A stretch of DNA of 45,019 nt from Candidatus Fimenecus excrementigallinarum (GTDB lineage: Bacteria; Bacillota; Clostridia; Oscillospirales; Acutalibacteraceae): the NCBI GenBank assembly GCA_018714805.1, contig DVMW01000032.1, positions 1 through 45,019 on the forward strand, written 5' to 3'. The notes under the pieces are model-generated. The model was not told the DNA's origin. It made no database searches and worked only from the letters and a program-made list of their open reading frames with translations. Of the stretch, positions 6,873 through 15,853 are shown in pieces (positions within the stretch are counted from its first letter, which is position 1; each line of letters opens with the position of its first letter). The position numbers were made by a program, and so were the translations under genes.

Positions 6873-8153
6873 ATGAATATTCTGGTCATCGGCGGCGGCG
6901 GCCGCGAGCACGCCATCATCAAAAAGCTTCGGGAAAACCCGGAGGTTACGAAACTGTACGCCTGCCCCGGCAACGGCGGCATTGCGAAGGACGCGGAATG
7001 CGTCGCCATAGGCGCGACGGACATTCCCGCGCTTGTCGATTTTGCCGTGGAAAAGGGGATTGATTTCTGCGTGGTTGCGCCGGACGACCCGCTTGCGCTC
7101 GGCTGCGTCGACGCGATGGAGGAAAAGGGGATTCCCTGCTTCGGGCCGAACAAAGACGCCGCCGTCATCGAGGGCAGCAAGGTGTTCGCAAAGAACCTGA
7201 TGCAGAAATACGGCATCCCGACCGCGCGCTACGAGGTCTTTTCCGATTCGGTGGCGGCGCTCGCGTACATCCGCGCGCAAAACGAGTTCCCGACCGTTAT
7301 CAAGGCGGACGGGCTCGCGCTCGGCAAGGGCGTTATTATTGCGGAAACGATGGCGCAGGCCGAAGAAGCCGTCAAGTCCATTATGGAGGACAAAATGTTC
7401 GGCGACAGCGGCAACCGCGTGGTCGTCGAGGAATTTTTGACGGGCCCCGAGGTCTCGGTGCTCTCCTTTACCGACGGCCGTACGATTGTGCCGATGGTCT
7501 CCTCCATGGACCACAAGCGCGCGCTCGACGGCGACAAGGGCCTGAACACCGGCGGTATGGGAACCGTCGCGCCGAACCCGTATTACACGGCGGACGTCGC
7601 CCGGCAGTGCATGGAGACCATTTTCCTGCCCACCGTGCGCGCCATGAACGCCGAGGGGCGCACCTTCAAAGGCTGCCTCTATTTCGGGCTGATGCTTACA
7701 AAAAAAGGGCCGCGCGTCATTGAGTACAACTGCCGGTTCGGCGACCCGGAAACGCAGGTCGTCCTGCCGCTTTTGAAAACCGATTTGTTCACCGTCATGC
7801 GCGCCGTCCACGACGGCCGGCTTGCCGAGGTGCCCGTGGAATTTGCGGGCGGCGCGGCGGCCTGCGTGGTCGTCGCCTCCGGCGGGTATCCGCAGGCGTA
7901 CCCGAAGGGGCTTCCCATAAGCCTCGGGGATGCGGAGTCGCGCGCGGACGTCACCGTCTACCACGCCGGCACGACGCTGCGGGACGGGCAGCTTGTCACA
8001 AGCGGCGGCCGGGTGCTCGGGGTGACGGCGACGGGCGAAGACCTGCCCGCGGCGCTCGAAAAAGCGTATGCGGCCGTGCGCGAGGTCTCGTTCGACGGCG
8101 CGTTTTACCGCCGGGACATCGGCGCGCGCGCGCTCGCGGCGCTCGGGAAATAA
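6873..8153 (+). CDS. purD: Phosphoribosylamine-glycine ligase
   Basis: PurD ligates glycine to phosphoribosylamine with ATP, the second step of the pathway. The 426-residue ATP-grasp protein begins with the Rossmann-like MNILVIGGGGREHAI. It carries FPTVIKADGLALGKGVIIA, EEFLTGPEVSVLSF, LNTGGMGTVAPNP and VIEYNCRFGDPETQ, the last holding metal ligands of the ATP-grasp site. Length is normal. ATG 6873 has GAGGG at 6861-6865. It lies 27 bp after the transformylase gene and 10 bp before purL. Confidence 0.97.
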   Translation: MNILVIGGGGREHAIIKKLRENPEVTKLYACPGNGGIAKDAECVAIGATDIPALVDFAVEKGIDFCVVAPDDPLALGCVDAMEEKGIPCFGPNKDAAVIEGSKVFAKNLMQKYGIPTARYEVFSDSVAALAYIRAQNEFPTVIKADGLALGKGVIIAETMAQAEEAVKSIMEDKMFGDSGNRVVVEEFLTGPEVSVLSFTDGRTIVPMVSSMDHKRALDGDKGLNTGGMGTVAPNPYYTADVARQCMETIFLPTVRAMNAEGRTFKGCLYFGLMLTKKGPRVIEYNCRFGDPETQVVLPLLKTDLFTVMRAVHDGRLAEVPVEFAGGAAACVVVASGGYPQAYPKGLPISLGDAESRADVTVYHAGTTLRDGQLVTSGGRVLGVTATGEDLPAALEKAYAAVREVSFDGAFYRRDIGARALAALGK

Positions 8154-8163
8154 GGAGGAGCAA

Positions 8164-11100
8164 ATGGTATATCGAATCTATGTGGAAAAGAAAAAGCAGT
8201 TTGCCGACGAAGCGGCGGCGCTGCTTTCCGATATCCGCACGCTGCTGATGATTGATTCCGTCACCGACCTGCGGCTTTTCAACCGCTACGACGTGGAAAA
8301 CATCGACGAAGCGCTGTTCCGGGCGTGCGAAAAGACCGTATTTTCCGAGCCGCAGCTCGACAACACCTACGCCCACCTGCCGCAGACCGACGGCACGGTG
8401 TTTGCGGTGGAATACCTGCCCGGGCAGTTCGACCAGCGCGCCGACTCCTGCGCGCAGTGCATCCAGATTGTTTCCCAGGGCGACAAGCCGACCGTGCGCA
8501 CCGCGAAGGTGTATATGCTGTTCGGCAAGGTTTCGCCCGTCGAGCTTGCCGCTATCAAAAAATACGTGATAAATCCCGTGGAGAGCCGCGAAGCCTCGCT
8601 CGACCGCATGGACACGCTGCAAATTCCCTACAACGTCCCCACCGAGGTGGAAACGCTGACCGGCTTTACCGCGCTTTCCGAAAAGGAGCTTGCCGACTTT
8701 GTGCAGAAATACGCGCTGGCGATGGACAACGCCGACATCGCGTTCTGCCAGAGCTATTTCCGCTCGGAGCACCGCGACCCGACGATTACGGAAATCCGCA
8801 TGATTGACACCTACTGGTCGGACCACTGCCGCCACACGACGTTTTTGACGACGATTGACGGCGTGGAGATTGACGACCCGGCCGTGCAGAAGGCGTACGA
8901 CCGGTACGTTGCCATTCGCAAGACGCTCGGCCGCACGAAGCCGCAGAACCTGATGGACCTTGCGACCATCGGCGCGCGGTACTTAAAGCATACGGGGCAG
9001 CTGAAAAATCTGGACGAATCCGATGAGATTAACGCGTGCACCGTTAAAGTACAGGTGGATGTGGACGGCGAGCAGGAGGACTGGCTGTTCCTCTTTAAGA
9101 ACGAAACGCACAACCACCCGACCGAAATCGAGCCCTTCGGCGGCGCGGCGACCTGCATCGGCGGCGCGATTCGCGACCCGCTGTCGGGGCGCGGCTATGT
9201 GTACCAGGCCATGCGCGTGACGGGCGCGGCGGACCCGCTCAAGCCCGTCAAGGACACGATGACCGGCAAATTGCCGCAGCGCAAGCTCGTGACCACGGCG
9301 GCCGCGGGCTACAGCTCCTACGGCAACCAGATTGGCCTTGCGACCGGCCAGGTCGACGAGCTTTACCATGAGGGCTACGTTGCCAAGCGCATGGAGATTG
9401 GCGCGGTGGTCGGCGCGGTGCCGGCGAAAAACGTCCGGCGCGAGACCCCGCAGCCCGGCGACGTGATTGTGCTGCTGGGCGGCCGCACGGGCCGCGACGG
9501 CTGCGGCGGCGCCACGGGGTCGTCGAAATCGCACAAGCTCTCCTCGCTGGAGCACTGCGGCGCGGAGGTCCAAAAGGGCAACGCACCCGAGGAACGCAAG
9601 CTGCAGCGGCTGTTCCGTGACCCGGAGGCGACGAAGCTTATCAAGCGCTGCAACGATTTCGGCGCGGGCGGCGTTTCGGTCGCCATCGGGGAGCTGGCGG
9701 ACGGGCTGCATATCGACTTGAATAAGGTCCCGAAGAAGTACGAGGGCTTGGACGGCACCGAGCTTGCCATTTCCGAATCGCAGGAGCGCATGGCGGTCGT
9801 GCTGGAGGCAAAAGACGCGGAAAAATTCCTGGCGCTTGCGGCCCGGGAAAACCTGGAGGCGACCGTCGTCGCCGAGGTCGTTGCCGAGCCGCGCCTGACC
9901 ATGGAGTGGAACGGCAAAAAGATTGTGGATATTTCCCGCGAATTCTTGAATTCCAACGGCGCCGAAAAGCACACCCGCGTCCACGTCTGCGCGCCGTCGC
10001 CGATTGTGCGCGCGGTGCCGGGCAAGACGAACGAGGAAAAGCTGTTTGCGCTCGCGGGCGATTTGAACGTCTGTTCGAAACGCGGCCTTGCCGAACGGTT
10101 CGACTCGACCATCGGGGCGAATACGGTGCTTATGCCCTTCGGCGGCAGGTACCAGCTGACCCCCGCGCAGGCGATGGCGGCCAAATTCCCCGTGCTGCAC
10201 GGCGAGACCAAGACCTGCTCGATGATGGCGTGGGGCTTTAACCCCTTTATTACGGAAAAGAACCCGTACCTCGGCGCGTATTACGCGGTCGTGGAATCCG
10301 TCGCGAAGCTGGTCGCCTCGGGCGCGGACCTTTCGACCTGCTATCTGACGTTCCAGGAGTATTTTGAGCGCATGACCGAGGACGCGTCGCGCTGGGGCAA
10401 GCCCGCCGCCGCGCTGCTGGGCGCGCTGACCGCGCAGCTCGAGCTCGGGCTCGGGTCCATCGGCGGCAAGGACTCCATGAGCGGCACGTTTGAGGACATC
10501 GACGTGCCTCCGACGCTCGTCTCCTTCGCCGTGTCCGTCTGCAATTCCGACAACGTCCTTTCGCCGGAATTCAAGCTGCCCGGCTCCAAGGTCTATTACC
10601 TGGAGCCCGCCCGCAACGCCGACGGCACGCTGGACACGGAAAGTCTGCTTTCGGTGTTCCGGACGGTGTCGCAGCTTATCGCCGACAAAAAGGTGCTGTC
10701 CTGCTATACGCCGACCTACGGCGGCATCGCCGAGGGCTTGATGAAAATGGCGTTCGGCAACCGGATTGGCTTTAAGCTGGACCGGCTGTTTGACCAGAGC
10801 GCGCTTTACGACTACCGCTACGGCGCGTTTATCCTGGAGGCGGCCGAGGCGCTTGAGGGCCTGACGCAGCTTGGCGAGACAACCTACGACTACGCGCTGA
10901 AGATTGGCATTGAAACGGTCGACCTGCAAGCCCTCTGCGACGTGTACGAGGGCAAGCTCGAGCCCGTCTTTGCCTGCAACATCCCGACGCCGGACAAGCC
11001 GGTCCGCGAAATTTCCTATACGGCAAAGACCCGCGTCGCGCCGAAGGTGGGCGCGGCGAAGCCGAAGGTGCTCATTCCCGTGTTCCCCGGCACGAACTGC

Positions 11101-11859
11101 GAATACGACACCGCCCGCGCGCTGGAGCGCGCCGGCGCCGAACCGCAGATTATGGTTGTCCGCAACCTGTCGGCCAAGGCCATTGCCGACAGCGCCGCAG
11201 CCTTTGCCGAGGCGATGCGCAGCGCGCAGATTGTCTTTATCCCGGGCGGCTTCTCGGGCGGCGACGAGCCGGACGGCAGCGGCAAATTTATTACGGCCTT
11301 TTTCCGCAACCCGCGCGTCACCGAAGCGGTGCGGGCGCTCTTACAGGAGCGCGACGGCCTGATGGGCGGCATCTGCAACGGCTTCCAGGCGCTGATTAAG
11401 CTGGGGCTTGTGCCTTACGGCGATATTGTGGAGCCGTGCGCCGACACCCCGACGCTGACCTTCAACACCATCGGCCGGCACCAGTCGCGGCTTGTGACGA
11501 CGCGCGTGGCGTCGAACCTGTCTCCGTGGCTTTCGGGCAGCGCGGTCGGCGATTTGCACACCGTGCCGATTTCGCACGGCGAGGGGCGGTTCGTCTGCCC
11601 GCCGGCGCTTTTGGAGGAGCTTATCGTAAACGGCCAGATTGCCACGCAGTATGTAGACGGGCAGGGGAAGCCCACGATGGACATCCGCTGCAACCCGAAC
11701 GGCTCTGTTTTGGCGGTGGAGGGGATTACCTCGCCCGACGGCCGCGTTTTCGGCAAAATGGGACACTCCGAGCGCGTTTCCGACAACGTTTATAAAAACG
11801 TGGACGGCAACAAGGACAACGGTATGTTCCGCAACGCCGTGGCGTATTTTAACATCTGA
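8164..11859 (+). CDS. purL: Phosphoribosylformylglycinamidine synthase, single-chain
   Basis: This 1231-residue large-type PurL converts FGAR and glutamine to FGAM. Three parts are seen: an N-terminal PurS-like region with the VYRIYVEKK start, two PurM-like halves (for example MIDTYWSDHCRHTTF, then FKNETHNHPTEIEPFGGAATC, then LGLGSIGGKDSM), and a C-terminal glutaminase from about residue 965 (VLIPVFPGTNCEYD). Its nucleophile Cys is near 1071 in GGICNGFQ and its His lies in PISHGEGRF. It replaces the separate PurS, PurQ and small PurL of Bacillus. The start at ATG 8164 follows AAGGAGGAG directly; upstream in-frame starts from 8068 lie within purD. A 14-bp terminator follows. Confidence 0.96.
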   Translation: MVYRIYVEKKKQFADEAAALLSDIRTLLMIDSVTDLRLFNRYDVENIDEALFRACEKTVFSEPQLDNTYAHLPQTDGTVFAVEYLPGQFDQRADSCAQCIQIVSQGDKPTVRTAKVYMLFGKVSPVELAAIKKYVINPVESREASLDRMDTLQIPYNVPTEVETLTGFTALSEKELADFVQKYALAMDNADIAFCQSYFRSEHRDPTITEIRMIDTYWSDHCRHTTFLTTIDGVEIDDPAVQKAYDRYVAIRKTLGRTKPQNLMDLATIGARYLKHTGQLKNLDESDEINACTVKVQVDVDGEQEDWLFLFKNETHNHPTEIEPFGGAATCIGGAIRDPLSGRGYVYQAMRVTGAADPLKPVKDTMTGKLPQRKLVTTAAAGYSSYGNQIGLATGQVDELYHEGYVAKRMEIGAVVGAVPAKNVRRETPQPGDVIVLLGGRTGRDGCGGATGSSKSHKLSSLEHCGAEVQKGNAPEERKLQRLFRDPEATKLIKRCNDFGAGGVSVAIGELADGLHIDLNKVPKKYEGLDGTELAISESQERMAVVLEAKDAEKFLALAARENLEATVVAEVVAEPRLTMEWNGKKIVDISREFLNSNGAEKHTRVHVCAPSPIVRAVPGKTNEEKLFALAGDLNVCSKRGLAERFDSTIGANTVLMPFGGRYQLTPAQAMAAKFPVLHGETKTCSMMAWGFNPFITEKNPYLGAYYAVVESVAKLVASGADLSTCYLTFQEYFERMTEDASRWGKPAAALLGALTAQLELGLGSIGGKDSMSGTFEDIDVPPTLVSFAVSVCNSDNVLSPEFKLPGSKVYYLEPARNADGTLDTESLLSVFRTVSQLIADKKVLSCYTPTYGGIAEGLMKMAFGNRIGFKLDRLFDQSALYDYRYGAFILEAAEALEGLTQLGETTYDYALKIGIETVDLQALCDVYEGKLEPVFACNIPTPDKPVREISYTAKTRVAPKVGAAKPKVLIPVFPGTNCEYDTARALERAGAEPQIMVVRNLSAKAIADSAAAFAEAMRSAQIVFIPGGFSGGDEPDGSGKFITAFFRNPRVTEAVRALLQERDGLMGGICNGFQALIKLGLVPYGDIVEPCADTPTLTFNTIGRHQSRLVTTRVASNLSPWLSGSAVGDLHTVPISHGEGRFVCPPALLEELIVNGQIATQYVDGQGKPTMDIRCNPNGSVLAVEGITSPDGRVFGKMGHSERVSDNVYKNVDGNKDNGMFRNAVAYFNI

Positions 11860-11877
11860 GCCCGACCCGAAAAACAA

Positions 11878-11914
11878 CCGCGGGGCTGTGCGTTGGCACA
11901 GCCCCGCGGCTTTT
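11878..11914. terminator. Strong terminator shared by purL and the convergent GH5 gene
   Basis: A perfect 14-bp stem (11878-11891 with 11896-11909) closes a GTTG loop. The plus strand continues CTTTT and the minus strand continues TTGTTTTT, so it can serve both convergent units. Confidence 0.9.
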
Positions 11915-11923
11915 GCTTGCGGT

Positions 11924-13174
11924 TTAGTTTGTTATGCGCGCGGTCTCCTCGGCGTTGAACGCAAAGGTGTCTGTCGCAAGCTCGTTTTCAAAAAAGTCCA
12001 GCAGCGCTTCGTAGGAAACGGTGCGGATGTCGATGCGTTCGACGTCCTTGTTGAAAATGCCCCATTGCTCGCCCGCGTTAAAGGTCTTGTAGGTCCATTT
12101 GACGCGGTTGATGTCGGCGCTTCGATATTTGCGCTGGGCGTACGCCTCTTTTTCGTGGTTGTTGTATTCGCCGACCAGCACCGCGACGCCAAGGTTTTTG
12201 CGCGCGTCCTTGAGCTCGTTGACGCGGTAGCGGACCATGCCGCGCGTATCGTCATAGAGGTGCAGCTGGTAAAGCAGGTTTTCGTAGCCCTTTTCCCGGG
12301 GGTCGGGCAAAACGGTCGTGGACCACACGCCCTCAAACGAAATGACGTGGTCGGGGTCCACGGCGCGCACCGCGCGGTAGAGCGTGTCATAGGCCTCGTT
12401 TGTCCGGCGGACGGCCTCCTCGCTTTCCGCCGCCCAGGCATAGTCGCCGGTATAGCCGCCGTTGTTCTGCGGCTCGTTTAACAGGTCGTAGGCGGCGACG
12501 GCCTTGCTGTCCCTGTACCGCGCGGCAATCGTCTCCCACAGCGCGACGGTCTGCTGCATACGCGCCTCGTTTTCGTACAGCTCGTTGCGGCCCGCCTTGC
12601 CGGTGCAATGGTTCATGCTTTGCCCGCCCGGCGCGCCGTGCAAATCCAAAATGACGTAAATGCCGTGCCGCTCGCAGGTGTCCACAAGCCAGTCCAGCCG
12701 CCGGAAACCGGGGTTATCGTCCGGGTTTTCCGTCAAAAACGCGCCGTCCTCCCGCATGAAATTCCGGTACCAGAAGGGCACGCGCACGCAGTTGAAGCCG
12801 AGTCTTTCAATTTGCGCAATATCCGCTTCCGTAATGAAATTTTCCTCATACGCTTCCACCAGCGCGGCGGTTTGTTCCGCGCCGAACCGCTCGTTCAGGA
12901 CGTCGAGCGTGTCGTAATAGCCCCAGTCCTCTGTGTATTCGGGGACGAAGCTCATCCAGGTTTCCATGAGCATCCAGTTGCCGAGGTTCACGCCGTTGAG
13001 AATGACCGTTTCGCCCGCTTCGTTTACGAGCGCGCCGTCGTGCACCTGCAAAAGCGACAGCGGCTTCGGGTTTTCATTTGCATAGTCCGCAAGCGGCTGC
13101 GTCTGCGCCCCGCAGCTTGCAAGGCACAGCAGCGCCGACAGGCAGGCAAGAAAACCGCAAAATATACGCTTCAT
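11924..13174 (-). CDS. GH5-family glycoside hydrolase, lipoprotein
   Basis: A 416-residue secreted glycosidase of family GH5 (cellulase/exo-beta-1,3-glucanase-like). A lipoprotein signal peptide ends with the lipobox LASC (Cys21). The family's ILNGVNLGNWM entry motif lies at 58-68, the arginine in NCVRVPFW near 131, the acid/base Glu234 in DLLNEP, and the nucleophile Glu336 in VLVGEYNN. The substrate is probably a beta-linked glucan or mannan, but the subfamily cannot be fixed by eye. The start at ATG 13174 has AAGGAGG upstream and overlaps the TGA of the GH2 gene (ATGA), so the two are probably translated together. It is the last gene of the methyltransferase-GH2-GH5 operon and ends at a shared terminator. 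Confidence 0.88.
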   Translation of the reverse strand: MKRIFCGFLACLSALLCLASCGAQTQPLADYANENPKPLSLLQVHDGALVNEAGETVILNGVNLGNWMLMETWMSFVPEYTEDWGYYDTLDVLNERFGAEQTAALVEAYEENFITEADIAQIERLGFNCVRVPFWYRNFMREDGAFLTENPDDNPGFRRLDWLVDTCERHGIYVILDLHGAPGGQSMNHCTGKAGRNELYENEARMQQTVALWETIAARYRDSKAVAAYDLLNEPQNNGGYTGDYAWAAESEEAVRRTNEAYDTLYRAVRAVDPDHVISFEGVWSTTVLPDPREKGYENLLYQLHLYDDTRGMVRYRVNELKDARKNLGVAVLVGEYNNHEKEAYAQRKYRSADINRVKWTYKTFNAGEQWGIFNKDVERIDIRTVSYEALLDFFENELATDTFAFNAEETARITN

Positions 13175-14934
13175 TGTGCGCCTCCTTCTTCGTCTGCTTC
13201 CATCGCCGCCGGCGCTTCGTTTGCAGCCTTGATTTCCCGGTAGGTCGCGTCTGCAAATTTCGGCTTGCGGTCGTAGGTGAAAAGTCCGTTTTGCTCCTGC
13301 TCCACGTCGTAAAGCTGGGTGTAGCAAAAGCCGAACATTTTGCGGTTGCCGGTCAGCGCCGCCGTCAGCCCCGCATAGCGTGCGGCAAAATCGGTCTCGT
13401 TGTGCACGTCCTCGCCGTAGCCCCACGACTTGTACTGCGCGTCCGCCGCCCATTTGATGCCGCCGTATTCGCTGACGAAGGTCGGCTCGCCGTTGTAGCG
13501 CTGCCGGCCGGGGTGGTCTTGCAGCACGTGCTCATACAGCTCGCCGTCTGTCTCGAGCCGGTCAAAGGAGGCCTTGAATTCCGCCGGGTCATAGCGGTAG
13601 TCGTGGACGTCGTAAATATCGGTCTTGACGTGGAAATTGCCGCTGGTATCAATGCACGGGCGGGTGGGGTCGAACGCCTTGGTCGCGTCGTAAACCGCCG
13701 TAAGCAGCCCGTCGCGCTGCTTTCTGCCGTGCGTGTCCCACGTTTCGTTGAACGGGCACCAGCCCACGATGCTCGGATGGTTGCAGTCGCGTGCGAGCGC
13801 TTCGAGCCATTGCGGCAAAAAGACCTCGAGCGCCGCCGCATCGGAGGTGTCCAGGCCCCAGCTGCCGAATTCGCCCCAGACAAGATACCCGCGCTTGTCG
13901 CAGAAATAGAGGAACCGCGGGTCAAAAACCTTTTGGTGCAGCCGCGCGCCGTTGAAGCCCGCGGACTGCGCAAGCTCGATGTCGCGTATCCGCGCCGCGT
14001 CGTCGGGCGCGGTGTAAATGCCGTCGCGGTAGTACCCCTGGTCGAGCACGAGCCGCTGGAACACCGGCTTTTCATTGAGGAGGAAGCGCATCCCGCAAAG
14101 CCGCACCGTGCGCAGCCCGAAATAGCTCTCAACCGTGTCGCCGCAAAACGTCAGCTTCAGGTCGTAAAGCCGGCCGTGCCCGGCCTCCCACAAATGCGTT
14201 TCGGCAAGCGGGATTTGCACGACCGCTTCCCCGCAGGCGTTTTGGACTTCCTGCAAGCCGACGGGACTGCCCTTATAAAACGCCTCGCAGCGCAAACCGC
14301 CCTTGCCGCAAAGCGCGGCGTGCACGGTTACGCACCCCGCGGCGGGGTCGGGATAAAGGCGGATGCTTTGGATGTAGCTTTGCGGCGTATATTCGAGATA
14401 CACGTCCTGCCAAATGCCTGTTGTTCGTGTGTAGCTGCACCCGTAGCTTTTTTTGCGCGCGCTCTGCTTGCCGGAGGGGACAAGGCCGCTTCTGGTGTCG
14501 TCCTCACAGAGAATGAAAATTTCGTTTTCGCCGTCGTGCACGAGCTTGGTAATCTCCAAGGCGAACGACGTGTAGCCGCCCGTGTGCCGGCCTGCAGGCT
14601 TGCCGTTTACGAGCACGGTGGTCAGGTAATCCGCCGCGCCGACGTGCAAAAACACCCGCCCGTCGCCCTTTTGCATTTGGACGAATTTCCGATACCACGC
14701 GAGGTGGATGAAATCCGTATAGCCGATGCCGGAAAGCGTACTTTCCACGCAGAAGGGGACCCGGATTTTGTAAGGATACGAAGCGGCTGCGCAGAGCTTT
14801 TCGGCGCGCGAAAAATCTTTTGAGAACCGAAAGCCGCGCCGCGCTTTTTGGAAGCCGAACTCCCATTCGCCGTTCAAGTCCTGATAGGTCGTGCGCGCGA
14901 ATTGCGGATTCGGATGCGTGCACAGGTTTTCCAT
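13171..14934 (-). CDS. GH2-family beta-glycosidase, cytoplasmic
   Basis: A 587-residue glycoside hydrolase family 2 enzyme. It has an N-terminal jelly-roll sugar-binding domain (LNGEWEFGF at 20-28, VNGKPAGRHTGGYTSF at 109-124), an immunoglobulin-like middle, and a TIM barrel with the acid/base in WCPFNETWD (Asn396-Glu397) and the nucleophile in FVSEYGG (Glu489). No signal peptide is present, so it should act inside the cell on imported oligosaccharides. It may be a beta-galactosidase, glucuronidase or mannosidase; the sequence alone does not decide. The start at ATG 14934, 4 bp beyond the methyltransferase stop with GGGGAGG upstream, matches the homologue-like N-terminus. The longer open frame to 15258 lies in the methyltransferase gene. 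Confidence 0.88.
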   Translation of the reverse strand: MENLCTHPNPQFARTTYQDLNGEWEFGFQKARRGFRFSKDFSRAEKLCAAASYPYKIRVPFCVESTLSGIGYTDFIHLAWYRKFVQMQKGDGRVFLHVGAADYLTTVLVNGKPAGRHTGGYTSFALEITKLVHDGENEIFILCEDDTRSGLVPSGKQSARKKSYGCSYTRTTGIWQDVYLEYTPQSYIQSIRLYPDPAAGCVTVHAALCGKGGLRCEAFYKGSPVGLQEVQNACGEAVVQIPLAETHLWEAGHGRLYDLKLTFCGDTVESYFGLRTVRLCGMRFLLNEKPVFQRLVLDQGYYRDGIYTAPDDAARIRDIELAQSAGFNGARLHQKVFDPRFLYFCDKRGYLVWGEFGSWGLDTSDAAALEVFLPQWLEALARDCNHPSIVGWCPFNETWDTHGRKQRDGLLTAVYDATKAFDPTRPCIDTSGNFHVKTDIYDVHDYRYDPAEFKASFDRLETDGELYEHVLQDHPGRQRYNGEPTFVSEYGGIKWAADAQYKSWGYGEDVHNETDFAARYAGLTAALTGNRKMFGFCYTQLYDVEQEQNGLFTYDRKPKFADATYREIKAANEAPAAMEADEEGGAQ

Positions 14935-14938
14935 ATCG

Positions 14939-15691
14939 TTATACCTCCCCGTAGTAGACGTGCGTTTCATAGGGCATAAAGACGCGCCCGTTTTCCGCAT
15001 ATTTTCGGAAAAGCGCCCGCAGCGCCGCGACGTAAGCGTCATACGCTTTGTCGCCCGGCTTCGGCGCGTAGGAGGAGGAAAGACTGCGCCCGACGAAGCC
15101 CTTTTCGTCGAGGAAAAACGGGTTTTGGAACTGCCGGTGCGCCGCCGTACCGTCCTTAAAAAAGTCGGCGAAGGCCTCCGGCGTCTGCGTCTGTCCGCCC
15201 GAAAAGCCCTTGAAATCGGGGCAATAGGTGCGGTTGACTGCGGCGTTTTCCGAAACAATCGGACTTTCGACGCGGTTGTTGTAAAGCAGGAGGACTTGTC
15301 CTCCGGGCTTTAAGATGCGGCGGCATTCCGCCCGAAACCGCGCGCGGTCGAACCAGTGGAACGCCTGCGCCGCCGTGACGAAATCGACGCTCCCGGCGGG
15401 CAGCCCCGTATTTTCGGCGGAAGCGTCCACGGCGGTAAAACGCGGGTCGTGTGCGAGCGCGGCCTCCATCGCTTGCCGCATATCCGCGTTCGGCTCGACG
15501 GCGTACATTTTCCGCACGCCGCGCGAAAGCAGCAGCGCGGTCAAAATGCCCGTGCCCGCGCCGATGTCGGCGACGGCGCTGTCGGATGAAAATCCGAGTT
15601 CACCGTATAAAAAGTCCAGCGCCGCGTCGGGGTAGGCGGGGCGGTAGGCCTTATAAAGCTGCGCCTTGCCGCTGAATTTTTCCTCGTTCAT
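14939..15691 (-). CDS. Class I SAM-dependent methyltransferase
   Basis: A 250-residue methyltransferase of the Methyltransf_11/ubiE-like type. The SAM-binding glycine loop VADIGAGTGIL lies at 40-50, the acidic residue of motif II in YAVEPNADM about 20 residues later, and the post-I and motif III segments in SVDFVTAAQAFHWFD and ILKPGGQVLLLYNN. The methyl acceptor is unknown. The start at ATG 15691 has GAGGAGG 7 bp upstream. It is the first gene of a three-gene operon with two glycosidases, an unexplained pairing for a methyltransferase. Its promoter diverges from that of the nitrilase gene. Confidence 0.85.
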   Translation of the reverse strand: MNEEKFSGKAQLYKAYRPAYPDAALDFLYGELGFSSDSAVADIGAGTGILTALLLSRGVRKMYAVEPNADMRQAMEAALAHDPRFTAVDASAENTGLPAGSVDFVTAAQAFHWFDRARFRAECRRILKPGGQVLLLYNNRVESPIVSENAAVNRTYCPDFKGFSGGQTQTPEAFADFFKDGTAAHRQFQNPFFLDEKGFVGRSLSSSYAPKPGDKAYDAYVAALRALFRKYAENGRVFMPYETHVYYGEV

Positions 15692-15712
15692 AGAGCGCCT
15701 CCTCTCAGCCTC

Positions 15713-15741
15713 ATTGTAGCATGGCGCATTTTGGAATACAA
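15713..15741 (-). promoter_or_regulatory. Promoter of the methyltransferase-GH2-GH5 operon
   Basis: On the minus strand, TTGTAT (15741-15736), a 17-bp spacer and TACAAT (15718-15713) lie 22 bp before the start codon. The leader is therefore very short. Confidence 0.7.
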
Positions 15742-15801
15742 GAGAAAAAGAGGGGGAACTTTCACAGGAAAAAGGGGAATTCGGCACAGTGCAGCGCGGC
15801 G

Positions 15802-15830
15802 TTGCGAAACCGCGGGAAATGTGGTATGCT
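15802..15830 (+). promoter_or_regulatory. Promoter of the nitrilase-family gene
   Basis: TTGCGA (15802-15807), a 17-bp spacer and TATGCT (15825-15830), with a TGG extension before the -10. The start codon is 24 bp further on. Confidence 0.65.
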
Positions 15831-15853
15831 CAAAGGGAAAAGGAGGCGTTCGT

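Noticed and set aside
5763-7964. Minus-strand open frame of 733 codons opposite the transformylase and purD
   Set aside because: Low-complexity Arg/Val/His translation without motifs, no ribosome binding site, and complete overlap with two well-supported genes.
8983-10929. Minus-strand open frame of 648 codons opposite purL
   Set aside because: Shadow of purL; no start signals or domain features.
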